From assembly GCF_023630705.1 (NCBI RefSeq), contig NZ_JALQEM010000041.1:1-64000 (forward strand): a DNA stretch of 64,000 bases, written 5' to 3'. This document shows positions 1 to 8,148 of the stretch, piece after piece. The stretch is from Caballeronia sp. GAFFF1 (GTDB lineage Bacteria > Pseudomonadota > Gammaproteobacteria > Burkholderiales > Burkholderiaceae). Every line of letters starts with the position of its first letter. The stretch's first letter is position 1. The notes beneath the pieces were generated by a model. That model was not told where the DNA came from. It saw only the letters and a list, made by a program, of their open reading frames with translations, and made no database searches. Position numbers and translations under genes: made by a program.

Positions 1-261
1 CGGCGGCTCGGGCCGCGCGGCCAGCCCCGAGACGAGCGCCGCCTGCGTGCGGCGCGCGCGCCATGCCGCCCACGCGTGCCTCAGCACCAGCAACAACGCG
101 ACGCCGCCGATCGCGATGAAGCGCGCCTCGCGCGATTCCAGCGGATAACTGCCCGCGAACGACAGAAGCGGTCCGGCGATCCAGATCGCGCCGCTCACGA
201 GCAGCAGGCCGACCGCGAGCAGCACCAGCGGATGGAAAATGATCGAAAAGAGCTTTTTCAT
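1..261 (-). CDS. tssM: T6SS inner-membrane protein TssM (IcmF), N-terminal fragment
   Basis: Only the first 87 codons lie in the window; the gene continues past the left edge. The ATG at 261 is 1 bp from the tssL stop. The protein opens with MKKLFSIIFHPLVLL, a hydrophobic hairpin of two membrane segments (about residues 8-32 and 48-62) and then a basic cytoplasmic stretch, as in TssM/IcmF. TssM spans the inner membrane and, with TssL and TssJ, forms the T6SS trans-envelope complex. The order tssJ-tssK-tssL-tssM is the usual Burkholderia one and supports the call. Nothing can be said about its ATPase or C-terminal periplasmic domains. Confidence 0.85.
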   Translation of the reverse strand, partial: MKKLFSIIFHPLVLLAVGLLLVSGAIWIAGPLLSFAGSYPLESREARFIAIGGVALLLVLRHAWAAWRARRTQAALVSGLAARPEPP

Positions 262-262
262 G

Positions 263-1591
263 TCAGAACCCGGGCTTCGCGAACAACGTCACCTCGACGC
301 GCCGGTTGCGCGCGCGGCCGGCCGGCGAATCGTTGGGCGCGACGGGATCGGCGTCGCCTTTGCCTTCGGCCTTGAGTCGCGCGGCGGGCACGGTGGCCGC
401 GAGCAGGTCGCGGACGTTCGCGGCGCGCTCCTGCGAAAGCTCCCAGTTCGACGGATAGCGCGCCGAGCGGATGGGGCGGTCGTCCGTGTGGCCCGTGACG
501 AGCACGTTGCCCGGCACGGCGTTGAGCGCCGCCGCGATGCGTCCGATGAGCGGCCGCACCTGCGCCGACACTTCCGCGCTGCCGGGCTGGAAGACGTGGT
601 CGCCGCGCAGCGTCACCACCGAACGATCGACGCGGTCATTCACGGAAACGAGTCCGTCGCGAATTTCCGGCGCGAGCAGTTCGGCGAGACGCGGCTTGGC
701 GGCCTGCGTGACCACGAGCGGCCGCTGCACGCCCGCCCGGATCGACGAGATGGTGTCGAACGCGGGATCGGAGAGGCGGCCCAGGCGGAAGCTCATCGCC
801 AGATACGCGGCCGCGAGCACCAGCAGCGCGAACGCGCCGACCACCCACACCGGCAGCACGTCGGTGGCGCGCCGCCGCGCGGTCGGCACGCCTTGCCAGT
901 GCGGCGAGAGCGCGCGCTCCGGCTCCCCGCGCTCCTTGCGAATGAGCTGGTAGAGCCGCGCGCGGATCGCATCGAGCGTCTGCCTGCCTTGCGCCGCCAC
1001 GCGGTAGCGGCCCTCGAAGCCGAGCGCGAGGACCATGCTCGCCAGTTCCAGCAGATGCAAATGCTGCGCGGGTTTCTGCGCGAGCCGGCCGAGCAGCTGG
1101 AAGACTTTCTCGCCGCCCCACGCCTCGTTATGGAATGTCACGAGCAGGCTCTGGCGCGCCCATACGCCGGCGCCCCACGGCGTGCCCGACGCGGCTTCGT
1201 CGAGCATCGTGCAGACCATGTAGCGCGCCGCCGTCACTTGTTCGGTCGTGACGCCGTTGGCGCGGGCCTCTGCCTCGAAGCGCCGCACGCCCGCCGCGAG
1301 CGAATCGCGCAGCGCGGCCGGATCGGCGCACGCGCTCATCGTGCGGATGCGGGGCGCGAGTTGCAGCAGCGGCGCGCATGCGGCGACCAGCGGATTGACC
1401 GCGCCGCCCTGCGTGAACGCGGCATCGAAGGCATGCGTGCCCGCCTCGGGCGCGGCGCTCGCCGCGAACGGCCCTTGCGTGCTCCCGCTCGTTCCCGCGC
1501 GACGGCGCGCGCCGGGATTGGGCTTGATCTTCGTCTGGTCGGACTCGAATCCGGCGAAGGGGTCGTCGTCGTTCGTCATGTCGTTCGTCAT
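263..1591 (-). CDS. tssL: T6SS protein TssL (DotU family) with C-terminal OmpA-like domain
   Basis: A 442-residue protein. Residues about 60-230 are the cytoplasmic DotU/TssL domain, including ARYMVCTMLDEAA and TFHNEAWGGEKVF. One membrane segment lies near 253-270 (WVVGAFALLVLAAAYLAM). The C-terminus is an OmpA-like peptidoglycan-binding domain with VTGHTDDRPI and NWELSQERAANV, so this is the longer 'evolved' TssL that can anchor the complex to the cell wall itself. The start is ambiguous: the first 24 bases are a direct 12-bp duplication encoding MTNDMTND, so initiation could occur at either Met. It lies between tssK and tssM in one operon and recruits the baseplate through TssK. Confidence 0.95.
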   Translation of the reverse strand: MTNDMTNDDDPFAGFESDQTKIKPNPGARRRAGTSGSTQGPFAASAAPEAGTHAFDAAFTQGGAVNPLVAACAPLLQLAPRIRTMSACADPAALRDSLAAGVRRFEAEARANGVTTEQVTAARYMVCTMLDEAASGTPWGAGVWARQSLLVTFHNEAWGGEKVFQLLGRLAQKPAQHLHLLELASMVLALGFEGRYRVAAQGRQTLDAIRARLYQLIRKERGEPERALSPHWQGVPTARRRATDVLPVWVVGAFALLVLAAAYLAMSFRLGRLSDPAFDTISSIRAGVQRPLVVTQAAKPRLAELLAPEIRDGLVSVNDRVDRSVVTLRGDHVFQPGSAEVSAQVRPLIGRIAAALNAVPGNVLVTGHTDDRPIRSARYPSNWELSQERAANVRDLLAATVPAARLKAEGKGDADPVAPNDSPAGRARNRRVEVTLFAKPGF

Positions 1592-1632
1592 GTCGCTCGA
1601 TGGCCTGCGTGATCGCGTTGACTTCGGCTACG

Positions 1633-2982
1633 TCAGTGGCGGATGGCCCAGCACTCCAGCTCGAGCGCCGGAAACTCGCCGGCGATGTACATCGCCAGAT
1701 TGCCGGTCTGCTCCAGCTCCTTCCACAGCTCGCCGCCGCGATCCAGTTCGAAGTACGAATAGCCCGCGTGAAACGGAATCTGGCGAGGCGCGACCGGCAT
1801 CGCGCGCAGTCCGATGCCGGGCAGCGCCAGATTCACGAGATCGCGCAGCTTTTCTGCGGGCGCGACCTTGACCTGCGTCGGGAACCGCGTGCGCAGCGCC
1901 TCGCCCGGCATCTGCGCGCTGGCGGCGAGCACGAAGCCCGCCGTGCGCACCAGATCGAGGTCGTTGATGACCGCGACTCGCACCCCCGGCTTGCGGCTCT
2001 GCAACTCGATCGCGATGGCGTTCGGCTCGGGCACTTGCGCGAGCAGCTGGCGCAGGTCGCGCATGAGCGGCTCGAAGGAACTGGCGAGATCGTCGTGGCG
2101 GTACGGCGGATAGGCGAGCACGCGGCGGCGCTCGTCGAACGCGGCGAGATCGCCCGCCAGCGCGAGCATCGTCTGATACAGCCGTTCGGGATGCAGCAGC
2201 GGCACCTGAAGCAGATGCGCGAACTGCGGCTCGAAGCGGTTCAGCGTCTGCAAGAGCAGGAAGTCGGCGATTTCGGAGACGCCGCCGCGCCCCGGATTGG
2301 CGATGTGCCGCGCGAGCCGGTCCGCATGCTGATGCAGCAGCCCCGCGATTTCCTGCGCGTAGCCGAGCAGGCGCGCATCGGCGAGCGCGTGCAGCATCGG
2401 CGGGATATAGCCCGCGTCGAGCATCACGCGGTTGTCCGCGCGCCGCTCAAGCACGCGCGCAAGGCCGATGTTCACGAAGGCGTCGGTGCGGTCGCGCGCG
2501 AGCATGAGCCGCACGTTCGGCGCGCCGACGCGGATCTGCGCCACGCGGTCGGTGCTGGTCGTGACGTCGGCGACGGACGTGTCGGTCGTGCGGTAGCGCA
2601 GCGCGTCGGCGTGGCCGTTCACGAGCGAGGCCGTCCCGTCGGGGTCGAACTCCTTCGCGCCGGCGCGCGCCACCGGCAGCGCGAGCAGCACCGTTTCGTC
2701 GCGCGCGCCGGCCGGGATGTCGAGCGGCAGAGGCGCGCTCGCATCGTCGGGGAACGAGAACGCCGTGCCGTCGGGCAGCACGCCGAACGCGGAAGCAAGC
2801 GCGATCTTGCCGAGCCCGAGCGCCACTTCATCGAGCATCATCGACGCCCAGCCCCACGACCACGCTTCGGTCGCGCGCGCGTGCGAGCGAATGAGATGCT
2901 CGACGAAGCGGTCGTGCTGCTGAAAATGCTGAGGTTCGAGGAACAGCCCCTCGGACCAGATCGTGCGTTGATGCCAGGTCAT
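1633..2982 (-). CDS. tssK: T6SS baseplate protein TssK
   Basis: Starts at the ATG at 2982, where the family's conserved N-terminus begins (MTWHQRTIWSEGLFLEPQHF). The frame is open further upstream but there it only overlaps tssJ. The product is 449 residues, normal for TssK. It contains the trimerising shoulder region (FVEHLIRSHARATEAWSWG) and a C-terminal head ending in SYFELDRGGELWKELEQTGN and PALELECWAIRH. TssK trimers join the TssF-TssG wedge to the TssL/TssM membrane complex. The gene is 41 bp upstream of tssL and about 145 bp downstream of the tssJ stop. Confidence 0.95.
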   Translation of the reverse strand: MTWHQRTIWSEGLFLEPQHFQQHDRFVEHLIRSHARATEAWSWGWASMMLDEVALGLGKIALASAFGVLPDGTAFSFPDDASAPLPLDIPAGARDETVLLALPVARAGAKEFDPDGTASLVNGHADALRYRTTDTSVADVTTSTDRVAQIRVGAPNVRLMLARDRTDAFVNIGLARVLERRADNRVMLDAGYIPPMLHALADARLLGYAQEIAGLLHQHADRLARHIANPGRGGVSEIADFLLLQTLNRFEPQFAHLLQVPLLHPERLYQTMLALAGDLAAFDERRRVLAYPPYRHDDLASSFEPLMRDLRQLLAQVPEPNAIAIELQSRKPGVRVAVINDLDLVRTAGFVLAASAQMPGEALRTRFPTQVKVAPAEKLRDLVNLALPGIGLRAMPVAPRQIPFHAGYSYFELDRGGELWKELEQTGNLAMYIAGEFPALELECWAIRH

Positions 2983-3127
2983 GGTGGCTCGTGTCCGCTT
3001 CGCTGGTTTCGGTGCCGGGCCGCCCGCCGCCGTCAGTCCCGAACACGCGGCGGCCGGCGCAGGCGCGACAGCTCTTTTCGGAGAACGATCGAGCGGTGCG
3101 GATTTGCAAGTCGGCGCGCGGCCAGAG

Positions 3128-3739
3128 TCATTTGCCGGGCTTGGGGGCAGGAGCGCTCGCTTGCTGCGCGGCGACCGACACATCGGCGCGGTCCACGCGC
3201 ACGCTGACCACCGTTGTCTGGTTCGGCGGCACCGGAACCGTCGCCCGCCAGCGCGAGTGCTCGATATCGCGATAGGCCGACATCACCGCCACGAACTTCG
3301 TGCCCGGCTGCACCGCCTGTTCGACGCTCTGGCTCTCGCCGGGCTTGAGCAGAAATTCGTTCTTCGCGTTGAGGTCGGCGCCGAGCGTCGCCTGATCCTT
3401 GCCGTAGAGCGTGAAGAAGTCGGCGCTGTCGAAGGCGGCCGTCGCCTTGAGTTCGTAGACGCGTACCAGCACCGGCGATGGCCGCCCCGTGTGGTCCGGG
3501 TTGACCTGGTCGAGGGCATGCACGTCGACGCGCACGACTGTCGGCGGCGGGGGAGCAGGCGGTGGCGACTTGCACGCCGCGACGCCGAGCGCGCACAGCG
3601 CGGCGATGCCAAGTGCGAGCATGCCGCGCGCGCCGACTCGCCGCAGAATTCGCGCGAAGCCGCGCGTGCTCGCGAGGATGGTCAGGCGCGCGTATCGGTC
3701 CCGGCCTTCGTCGCGCGAGCTCGGATCGACGTTTCGCAT
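3128..3739 (-). CDS. tssJ: T6SS outer-membrane lipoprotein TssJ
   Basis: A lipoprotein with a hydrophobic signal ending in a lipobox (ALCALGVAAC) and then a proline-rich linker. The transthyretin-like TssJ domain follows, with PSPVLVRVYELKATAAFDSADFFTLYG, LLKPGESQSVEQAVQPGTKFVAVMSAYRDIEHSRWR and VSVRVDRADVSV. TssJ is the outer-membrane-anchored partner that binds the TssM C-terminus. The start is uncertain: 3739 gives 203 residues and is preferred, 3781 adds 14, and 3622 gives a shorter signal. It is first in the minus-strand tssJKLM operon and is divergent from the CHAT gene; the shared promoter region carries a perfect 10-bp inverted repeat. Confidence 0.9.
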   Translation of the reverse strand: MRNVDPSSRDEGRDRYARLTILASTRGFARILRRVGARGMLALGIAALCALGVAACKSPPPAPPPPTVVRVDVHALDQVNPDHTGRPSPVLVRVYELKATAAFDSADFFTLYGKDQATLGADLNAKNEFLLKPGESQSVEQAVQPGTKFVAVMSAYRDIEHSRWRATVPVPPNQTTVVSVRVDRADVSVAAQQASAPAPKPGK

Positions 3740-3770
3740 GAGTCGCTCTGTGTGCCTGCAAACACAGCTC

Positions 3771-3819
3771 AGACGAACCATGTCGCCGCTTTTTTCAAAT
3801 CGGGCGCGGTGGTTCGTCT
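3771..3819. promoter_or_regulatory. Perfect inverted repeat in the tssJ / CHAT-gene divergent promoter
   Basis: AGACGAACCA (3771-3780) is the exact reverse complement of TGGTTCGTCT (3810-3819). The 29-base spacer contains TTTTTTCAAA. It lies between the 5' ends of two divergent operons, so it is a candidate site for a regulator controlling both T6SS and two-partner secretion. A near copy of the right arm, TGGTTCGTTTAA, occurs at 26871-26882 before hcp. Confidence 0.5.
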
Positions 3820-3889
3820 AGTCGTGGCATCGCGGCGGCTGCCTGCCGCTTCTCGCCGGTGCCACGTCAGGGTCACGGAGGACGCATTC

Positions 3890-6274
3890 GTGATAGCGAT
3901 CGATCGAAACGCGTCGGCCCGTGTCGAGGCCGATGCAGGCGCGCCCGCGCGCGGCGCGCCACAGCGGGCTTGCGTCGCGCTGGCGCTCTTCGCGGCGCTC
4001 GCGCTTGCATCGCTCGCCGCCCACGCTCAACGCGCGCCGGGCGCTCGGGAGTCTGGCTGCGCGCCTGATGCAACGGGCATGCAACTCGCCTTCAACGATT
4101 TGCGCGAGCCGGGCGTGCAGATCGCACAGAGCATCTCGACGCAAACGGACGCGCCGGGCGCGCCGGCGTCGGTCTTCGCACGCGAAACCGCCGCGAGCCG
4201 CGCGGGCGATGCGCTCAGTACAGCGAATCAGGCGCCCGACGCGCCGCTCACGCCCGCCGCCCGCGCGGCCGAGGCCCGCGTGCGCGACGCCGAAACCATC
4301 GCGACGCTCTCGCAGGAAGGGCAACTGCTGCTCGCGCGCGATCAGGTGAAACTCGACGGCTATGCGTACTGCAGCATGTCGGTCGCGGCCGCCGAGCGCG
4401 GCGACTTCCGCGAGAGCATCGAGGCGGCTTCGCGGGCGCTCGTCGTCGCGCGGCAGACGGACAACGCCGATCTCGCCGCGCTGTCGCGCCGCGATCTGGC
4501 TATCGCCTACAGCTACGCGGGCGATCTCGACGATGCCGGGCGCTACGCGAAGGAAGCGATCGCTGCCGGCGCGAACAATCCCGAACAGGTGCTCGCGCCC
4601 GCTCACAAGGTGCTCGGCGACATCGCGGCGCGGCGCGGCGATCCGCAAGCCGCGCTCGTGGAGTATCGCGCGGCGCTTGCGACGGCATCGCCCCGTTATC
4701 GGCCGATGGTGCTGCTCTCGATCACCAACGGGCAGATCGCCGCGGGCGATCCGAAAGGCGCGCGGGCGACGTTCGAACAGACGGCCGCGGTCAGCGGCAC
4801 CTTGCTCGGACCGTTGCAGAAGCGCATCGAAGGCAATCTGCTGCTGGCCGAAAACAAGCCCGAGGCGGCGCTCGCCGCATTTGCCGCGAGCGCGACGAAG
4901 ACCGGCACCGACGCGAACTACGACAACCTGTGGGCGCACGAAGGCATGGGCCGGGCGTATCTCGCGCTCGGCCAGCGAAAAGAGGCGCGCGCCGCGTGGC
5001 TTGCCGCGCTCGACGATTCGGAATCGATCCGCGCGCGTTTTCGCAGCGACGAGTTCAAGACCGGACTCTTCTCCGACACGCAGACGGTGTTCGAGGAAAC
5101 CATCGCGCTCGTGGTCGACGACGGCGACTATCCGCTCGCGTGGACGCTCTCGGAAAGGAGCCGCGGGCGGGCGCTGCTCGATGTCGTTCGCAACCGGCTC
5201 GCCAGCCAGGTCGACGAGACGCAGCTGAACGGCCGCACGCTCTCGCTCGACGAGGTGCGCGGCGCGCTGCATCCGGGCGAGGCCATCGTCGAATATCACG
5301 GCCTGCCGGACCGGCTGATCGCATGGGTCGTGCGCGCGGACGGCATACAGGGTTTCACGCTGCCGATTCCGCGCAACGACATGACGCTCGCCGTCGGCGA
5401 CTTCCGCAGCGCGATCATCCGCGGGCGGCCGCAAGCGATCACCTACGGCACGAAGCTCGACGCGCTGCTCATCCGGCCGCTGGGCCTGCGCGCGGGGGAG
5501 CGGCTCGTCATCGTGCCCAACGGCGCGCTGCACTACATGCCGTTTCAGGCGCTGAAAAACGACCAGGGCTTTCTGATCCAGCGTCACGCGATGGCGCTCG
5601 CGCCGTCGGCGAGCATCGCGGTGCAGCTTGTGCGGCGCCAGCAGCGCGTCGCGAGCAACCTCGTCGCGTTTGGCAATCCGCGCATCTCGCCGCAATTCGA
5701 CCTGCCGGGCGCCGAGGCCGAAGTCCGCGCGATCGGGCCGCTTTTCGCGCAGCGCGACACCTTCCTGCAAAGCGACGTGACGCGCAAGACGTTCAGCGAC
5801 AACGCGCCGGCAGGCCGCATCGTCCATGTGGCGACGCACGCCCAGGCCGACACCATTGATCCGCTGCATTCGCGGGTGCTGCTCGCGCCCTCGACGCAGC
5901 CCGCCGACGGCCCCGACCCGCTGCTCGCCGCCGACATTTACAACCTCAAGTTCGATTCGGTCGCGCTCGTCACGCTGTCCGCGTGCGAGACGGCGCTCGG
6001 GCGCATCGAGCGCGGCGACGAGATCATGGGCTTCACGCGGGCGTTTTTCTATGCGGGCGCGTCTGCGCTGCTGGTCTCGATGTGGCCGGTCGCAGACGAA
6101 TCGACGGCGCTCACGATGAGCACGTTCTACGGCGCCCTCACGAAAGGCGAGCAGGCCATCGACGCGATGCGCGCCGCGCAACTCGCGGTGCTGGCCGACA
6201 GCCGGTTCGCCCATCCGTTCTATTGGGCGCCCTTCGACCTGATGGGCGACTGGCGGCTTTCGGTCGCCCGCTGA
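3890..6274 (+). CDS. Secreted TPR / CHAT-domain cysteine peptidase-like protein
   Basis: Start chosen at GTG 3890: GGAGG at 3877-3881 is 8 bases upstream, and the residues after it form a signal peptide (ACVALALFAALALASLAAHAQ). The 794-residue product has helical TPR-like repeats over about 150-400 (GYAYCSMSVAAAERGDFRES, DLAIAYSYAGDLDDAGRYA). A C-terminal CHAT caspase-like domain follows, with the His motif VHVATHA (H650) and the Cys motif LSACETA (C699), both catalytic residues present. CHAT proteins are known as proteases or scaffolds, and in cyanobacteria and proteobacteria they are often encoded beside two-partner-secretion genes, as here. An export signal implies periplasmic action; maturation of the TpsA partner is an inference. 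Confidence 0.85.
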   Translation: MIAIDRNASARVEADAGAPARGAPQRACVALALFAALALASLAAHAQRAPGARESGCAPDATGMQLAFNDLREPGVQIAQSISTQTDAPGAPASVFARETAASRAGDALSTANQAPDAPLTPAARAAEARVRDAETIATLSQEGQLLLARDQVKLDGYAYCSMSVAAAERGDFRESIEAASRALVVARQTDNADLAALSRRDLAIAYSYAGDLDDAGRYAKEAIAAGANNPEQVLAPAHKVLGDIAARRGDPQAALVEYRAALATASPRYRPMVLLSITNGQIAAGDPKGARATFEQTAAVSGTLLGPLQKRIEGNLLLAENKPEAALAAFAASATKTGTDANYDNLWAHEGMGRAYLALGQRKEARAAWLAALDDSESIRARFRSDEFKTGLFSDTQTVFEETIALVVDDGDYPLAWTLSERSRGRALLDVVRNRLASQVDETQLNGRTLSLDEVRGALHPGEAIVEYHGLPDRLIAWVVRADGIQGFTLPIPRNDMTLAVGDFRSAIIRGRPQAITYGTKLDALLIRPLGLRAGERLVIVPNGALHYMPFQALKNDQGFLIQRHAMALAPSASIAVQLVRRQQRVASNLVAFGNPRISPQFDLPGAEAEVRAIGPLFAQRDTFLQSDVTRKTFSDNAPAGRIVHVATHAQADTIDPLHSRVLLAPSTQPADGPDPLLAADIYNLKFDSVALVTLSACETALGRIERGDEIMGFTRAFFYAGASALLVSMWPVADESTALTMSTFYGALTKGEQAIDAMRAAQLAVLADSRFAHPFYWAPFDLMGDWRLSVAR

Positions 6275-6339
6275 CCTGCCGTTCGCGGGCAAAAACATGC
6301 CGGCGCCGCGCACGGTGCCGGTCCGGAGAGACTGCTGCA

Positions 6340-8112
6340 TTGAACGACGCCATGAAAAACGAACTTCTCGCATCGCGCCATGGCTACCGGCCGCGCCTGC
6401 ATTCGCCGCATGTACGCGCACTCGCTCGCGCGGCCAGCGTGGGTTTCGCCTGCGCGAGCGCAGTTTCAGCATGGGCGCAGCAAGTGCCGCTGCCGGGCAC
6501 GGGACAGGTGCCCAGCGCGGGCACGCTGCTCAACGAGCAGCCGCGTCCGCCGGTGGCCGCTCCCGCGCCCGGCGGCGCGAGCGCGTTGCCCGCGCCGATC
6601 ACGGCGCCGCCCGGCGTGCCCGAGGGCAGAAAGTTCGTGCTCGCGAGCATCCGGCTCGCAGGCAACGAAACGCTGCCCTCGGACCTGCTGCTCCCGCTCG
6701 TGTCCGACAAGATCGGCCAGGAAGTGTCGATCAACGACCTGAACGCGATGGCCGCGCGCATCGCGCAGGCCTACCGCGATCGCGGTTATCCGCTCGCGCA
6801 GGTGGTGATTCCGCCGCAGGACGTGACCAATGGCGATGTCACCTTCACCGTGCTCGAAGGCAAGATCGGGCGCGTGCGGCTCAACATCGCGCCCGGCGCG
6901 CCGATCAAGGAATCGCTCGTGCGCGCCCGGCTCGCCGCGATCGAGCCCGGCAAGCCGCTCCGGCAAGGCGAACTCGAACGCACGATGCTGCTGCTGTCGG
7001 ACGTGCCCGGCATTCGCGTGAGCTCGGCGCTGGAGTCGGGCAGCGCGCCGGGCACCGTCGATCTGGCTGTGAACGTCGAGGCCGCGCGCCGCTGGGACTT
7101 CGCGCTCGCCACGGACAACTACGGCGCCGCGCCCGCCGGACGCTGGCGGCTGGGCGCAGTGGGGCGGCTCGCGTCGCCGTTCGGCATCGGCGACAACCTC
7201 GACGTGAACCTGCTCGCCGCCGAGCGCGCCGACACGCTGTACGGGCGCATCGGCTATGACGCGCCGGTCAACGCTTACGGCACGCGGGCGGGGATCGCGT
7301 ATTCGCATCTGTACTATTACCTCGGGCAGAACTTTTCGTCGCTTCAGGCGCACGGCGATGCCGATGTCGTCACCGCGTCGGTTTCGCATCCGCTCATTCG
7401 CTCGCGAGACCAGAACCTGCTGCTGCGCGGCGCGCTGGAGTACCGGTCGCTCACGGACAAGATCGACACGGTGAGCTTCGACAATCCGCAAAAGCTGTAT
7501 ATCGCGAGTCTCGGACTGTCGTACGAGAGCCGCGACAGTTTTCTCGGCGGCGGCTTCAACAGCGCCGATGTCCAGCTTGCATTCGGACACCTGAACATCG
7601 ACTCGGCGCTCGCCAGGAGCATCGATCAGGGGCCGACGGGCCGCAACACGCAGGGCAACAGCCTGCGCCTGACGTTTCAGGCCAACCGCCTCAACGCGAT
7701 TACCGAGAAGACGAGCGTGTTCGTCGGCATGTCGGGGCAGTGGGCCAATCAGAACCTCGACAGTTCCTCGCGCATCACGCTCGGGGGACCGCGCGCGGTG
7801 CGCGCCTATTCGCCGTCGGAGGCGGTTGTCGACGAAGGGCTGATCGCGACGGCTTCGTTGCGCTACGCGGTCATCCCGAAGCTGACGGTCTCCGCGTTCT
7901 TCGATATCGGCGTCGGACGTTACAACGCCCGCTCGATTCCCGGACAGGGCGCGAACACGGTGACGCGCAGCGGCGCGGGGCTCGGCGTGTTCTGGAGCGG
8001 GCCGTATGGCATCACGGTGGACGGCAGCATCGCGTGGCGCACGACCGGCCCCGACACCACTGGCGACGACAAGGTGCCGCGCGTGTACGTGCAGGTCTCG
8101 AAGTCGTTCTAG
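6340..8112 (+). CDS. TpsB outer-membrane transporter (ShlB/FhaC/HecB family)
   Basis: A TTG at 6340 sits 9 bases after GGAGAG (6325-6330). An ATG at 6352 (MKNELLASRHG) is the alternative, giving 586 instead of 590 residues. A signal peptide ends near AVSAWAQ. A POTRA region follows (FVLASIRLAGNETLPSDLL, AQAYRDRGYPLAQVVIPPQ, FTVLEGKIGRVRL), then a 16-strand Omp85-type barrel. The loop motif PRAVRAYSPSEA corresponds to the conserved VRGY-type motif, and the protein ends in a phenylalanine (VYVQVSKSF) as barrel proteins do. It exports the TpsA protein encoded 36 bp downstream. The gene lies 65 bp after the CHAT gene, so the three look co-transcribed. Confidence 0.93.
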   Translation: MNDAMKNELLASRHGYRPRLHSPHVRALARAASVGFACASAVSAWAQQVPLPGTGQVPSAGTLLNEQPRPPVAAPAPGGASALPAPITAPPGVPEGRKFVLASIRLAGNETLPSDLLLPLVSDKIGQEVSINDLNAMAARIAQAYRDRGYPLAQVVIPPQDVTNGDVTFTVLEGKIGRVRLNIAPGAPIKESLVRARLAAIEPGKPLRQGELERTMLLLSDVPGIRVSSALESGSAPGTVDLAVNVEAARRWDFALATDNYGAAPAGRWRLGAVGRLASPFGIGDNLDVNLLAAERADTLYGRIGYDAPVNAYGTRAGIAYSHLYYYLGQNFSSLQAHGDADVVTASVSHPLIRSRDQNLLLRGALEYRSLTDKIDTVSFDNPQKLYIASLGLSYESRDSFLGGGFNSADVQLAFGHLNIDSALARSIDQGPTGRNTQGNSLRLTFQANRLNAITEKTSVFVGMSGQWANQNLDSSSRITLGGPRAVRAYSPSEAVVDEGLIATASLRYAVIPKLTVSAFFDIGVGRYNARSIPGQGANTVTRSGAGLGVFWSGPYGITVDGSIAWRTTGPDTTGDDKVPRVYVQVSKSF

Positions 8113-8148
8113 CGTGGGCCGCATCCGGGCAGTGAAAAGGAGTTCCAA

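Noticed and set aside
2981..3889. Upstream extension of the CHAT frame through tssJ
   Set aside because: It is antisense to tssJ. GTG 3890 has a strong ribosome site and a signal peptide begins there.
3818..6472. 884-residue minus-strand frame
   Set aside because: Antisense of the CHAT gene, with shadow composition and no motifs.
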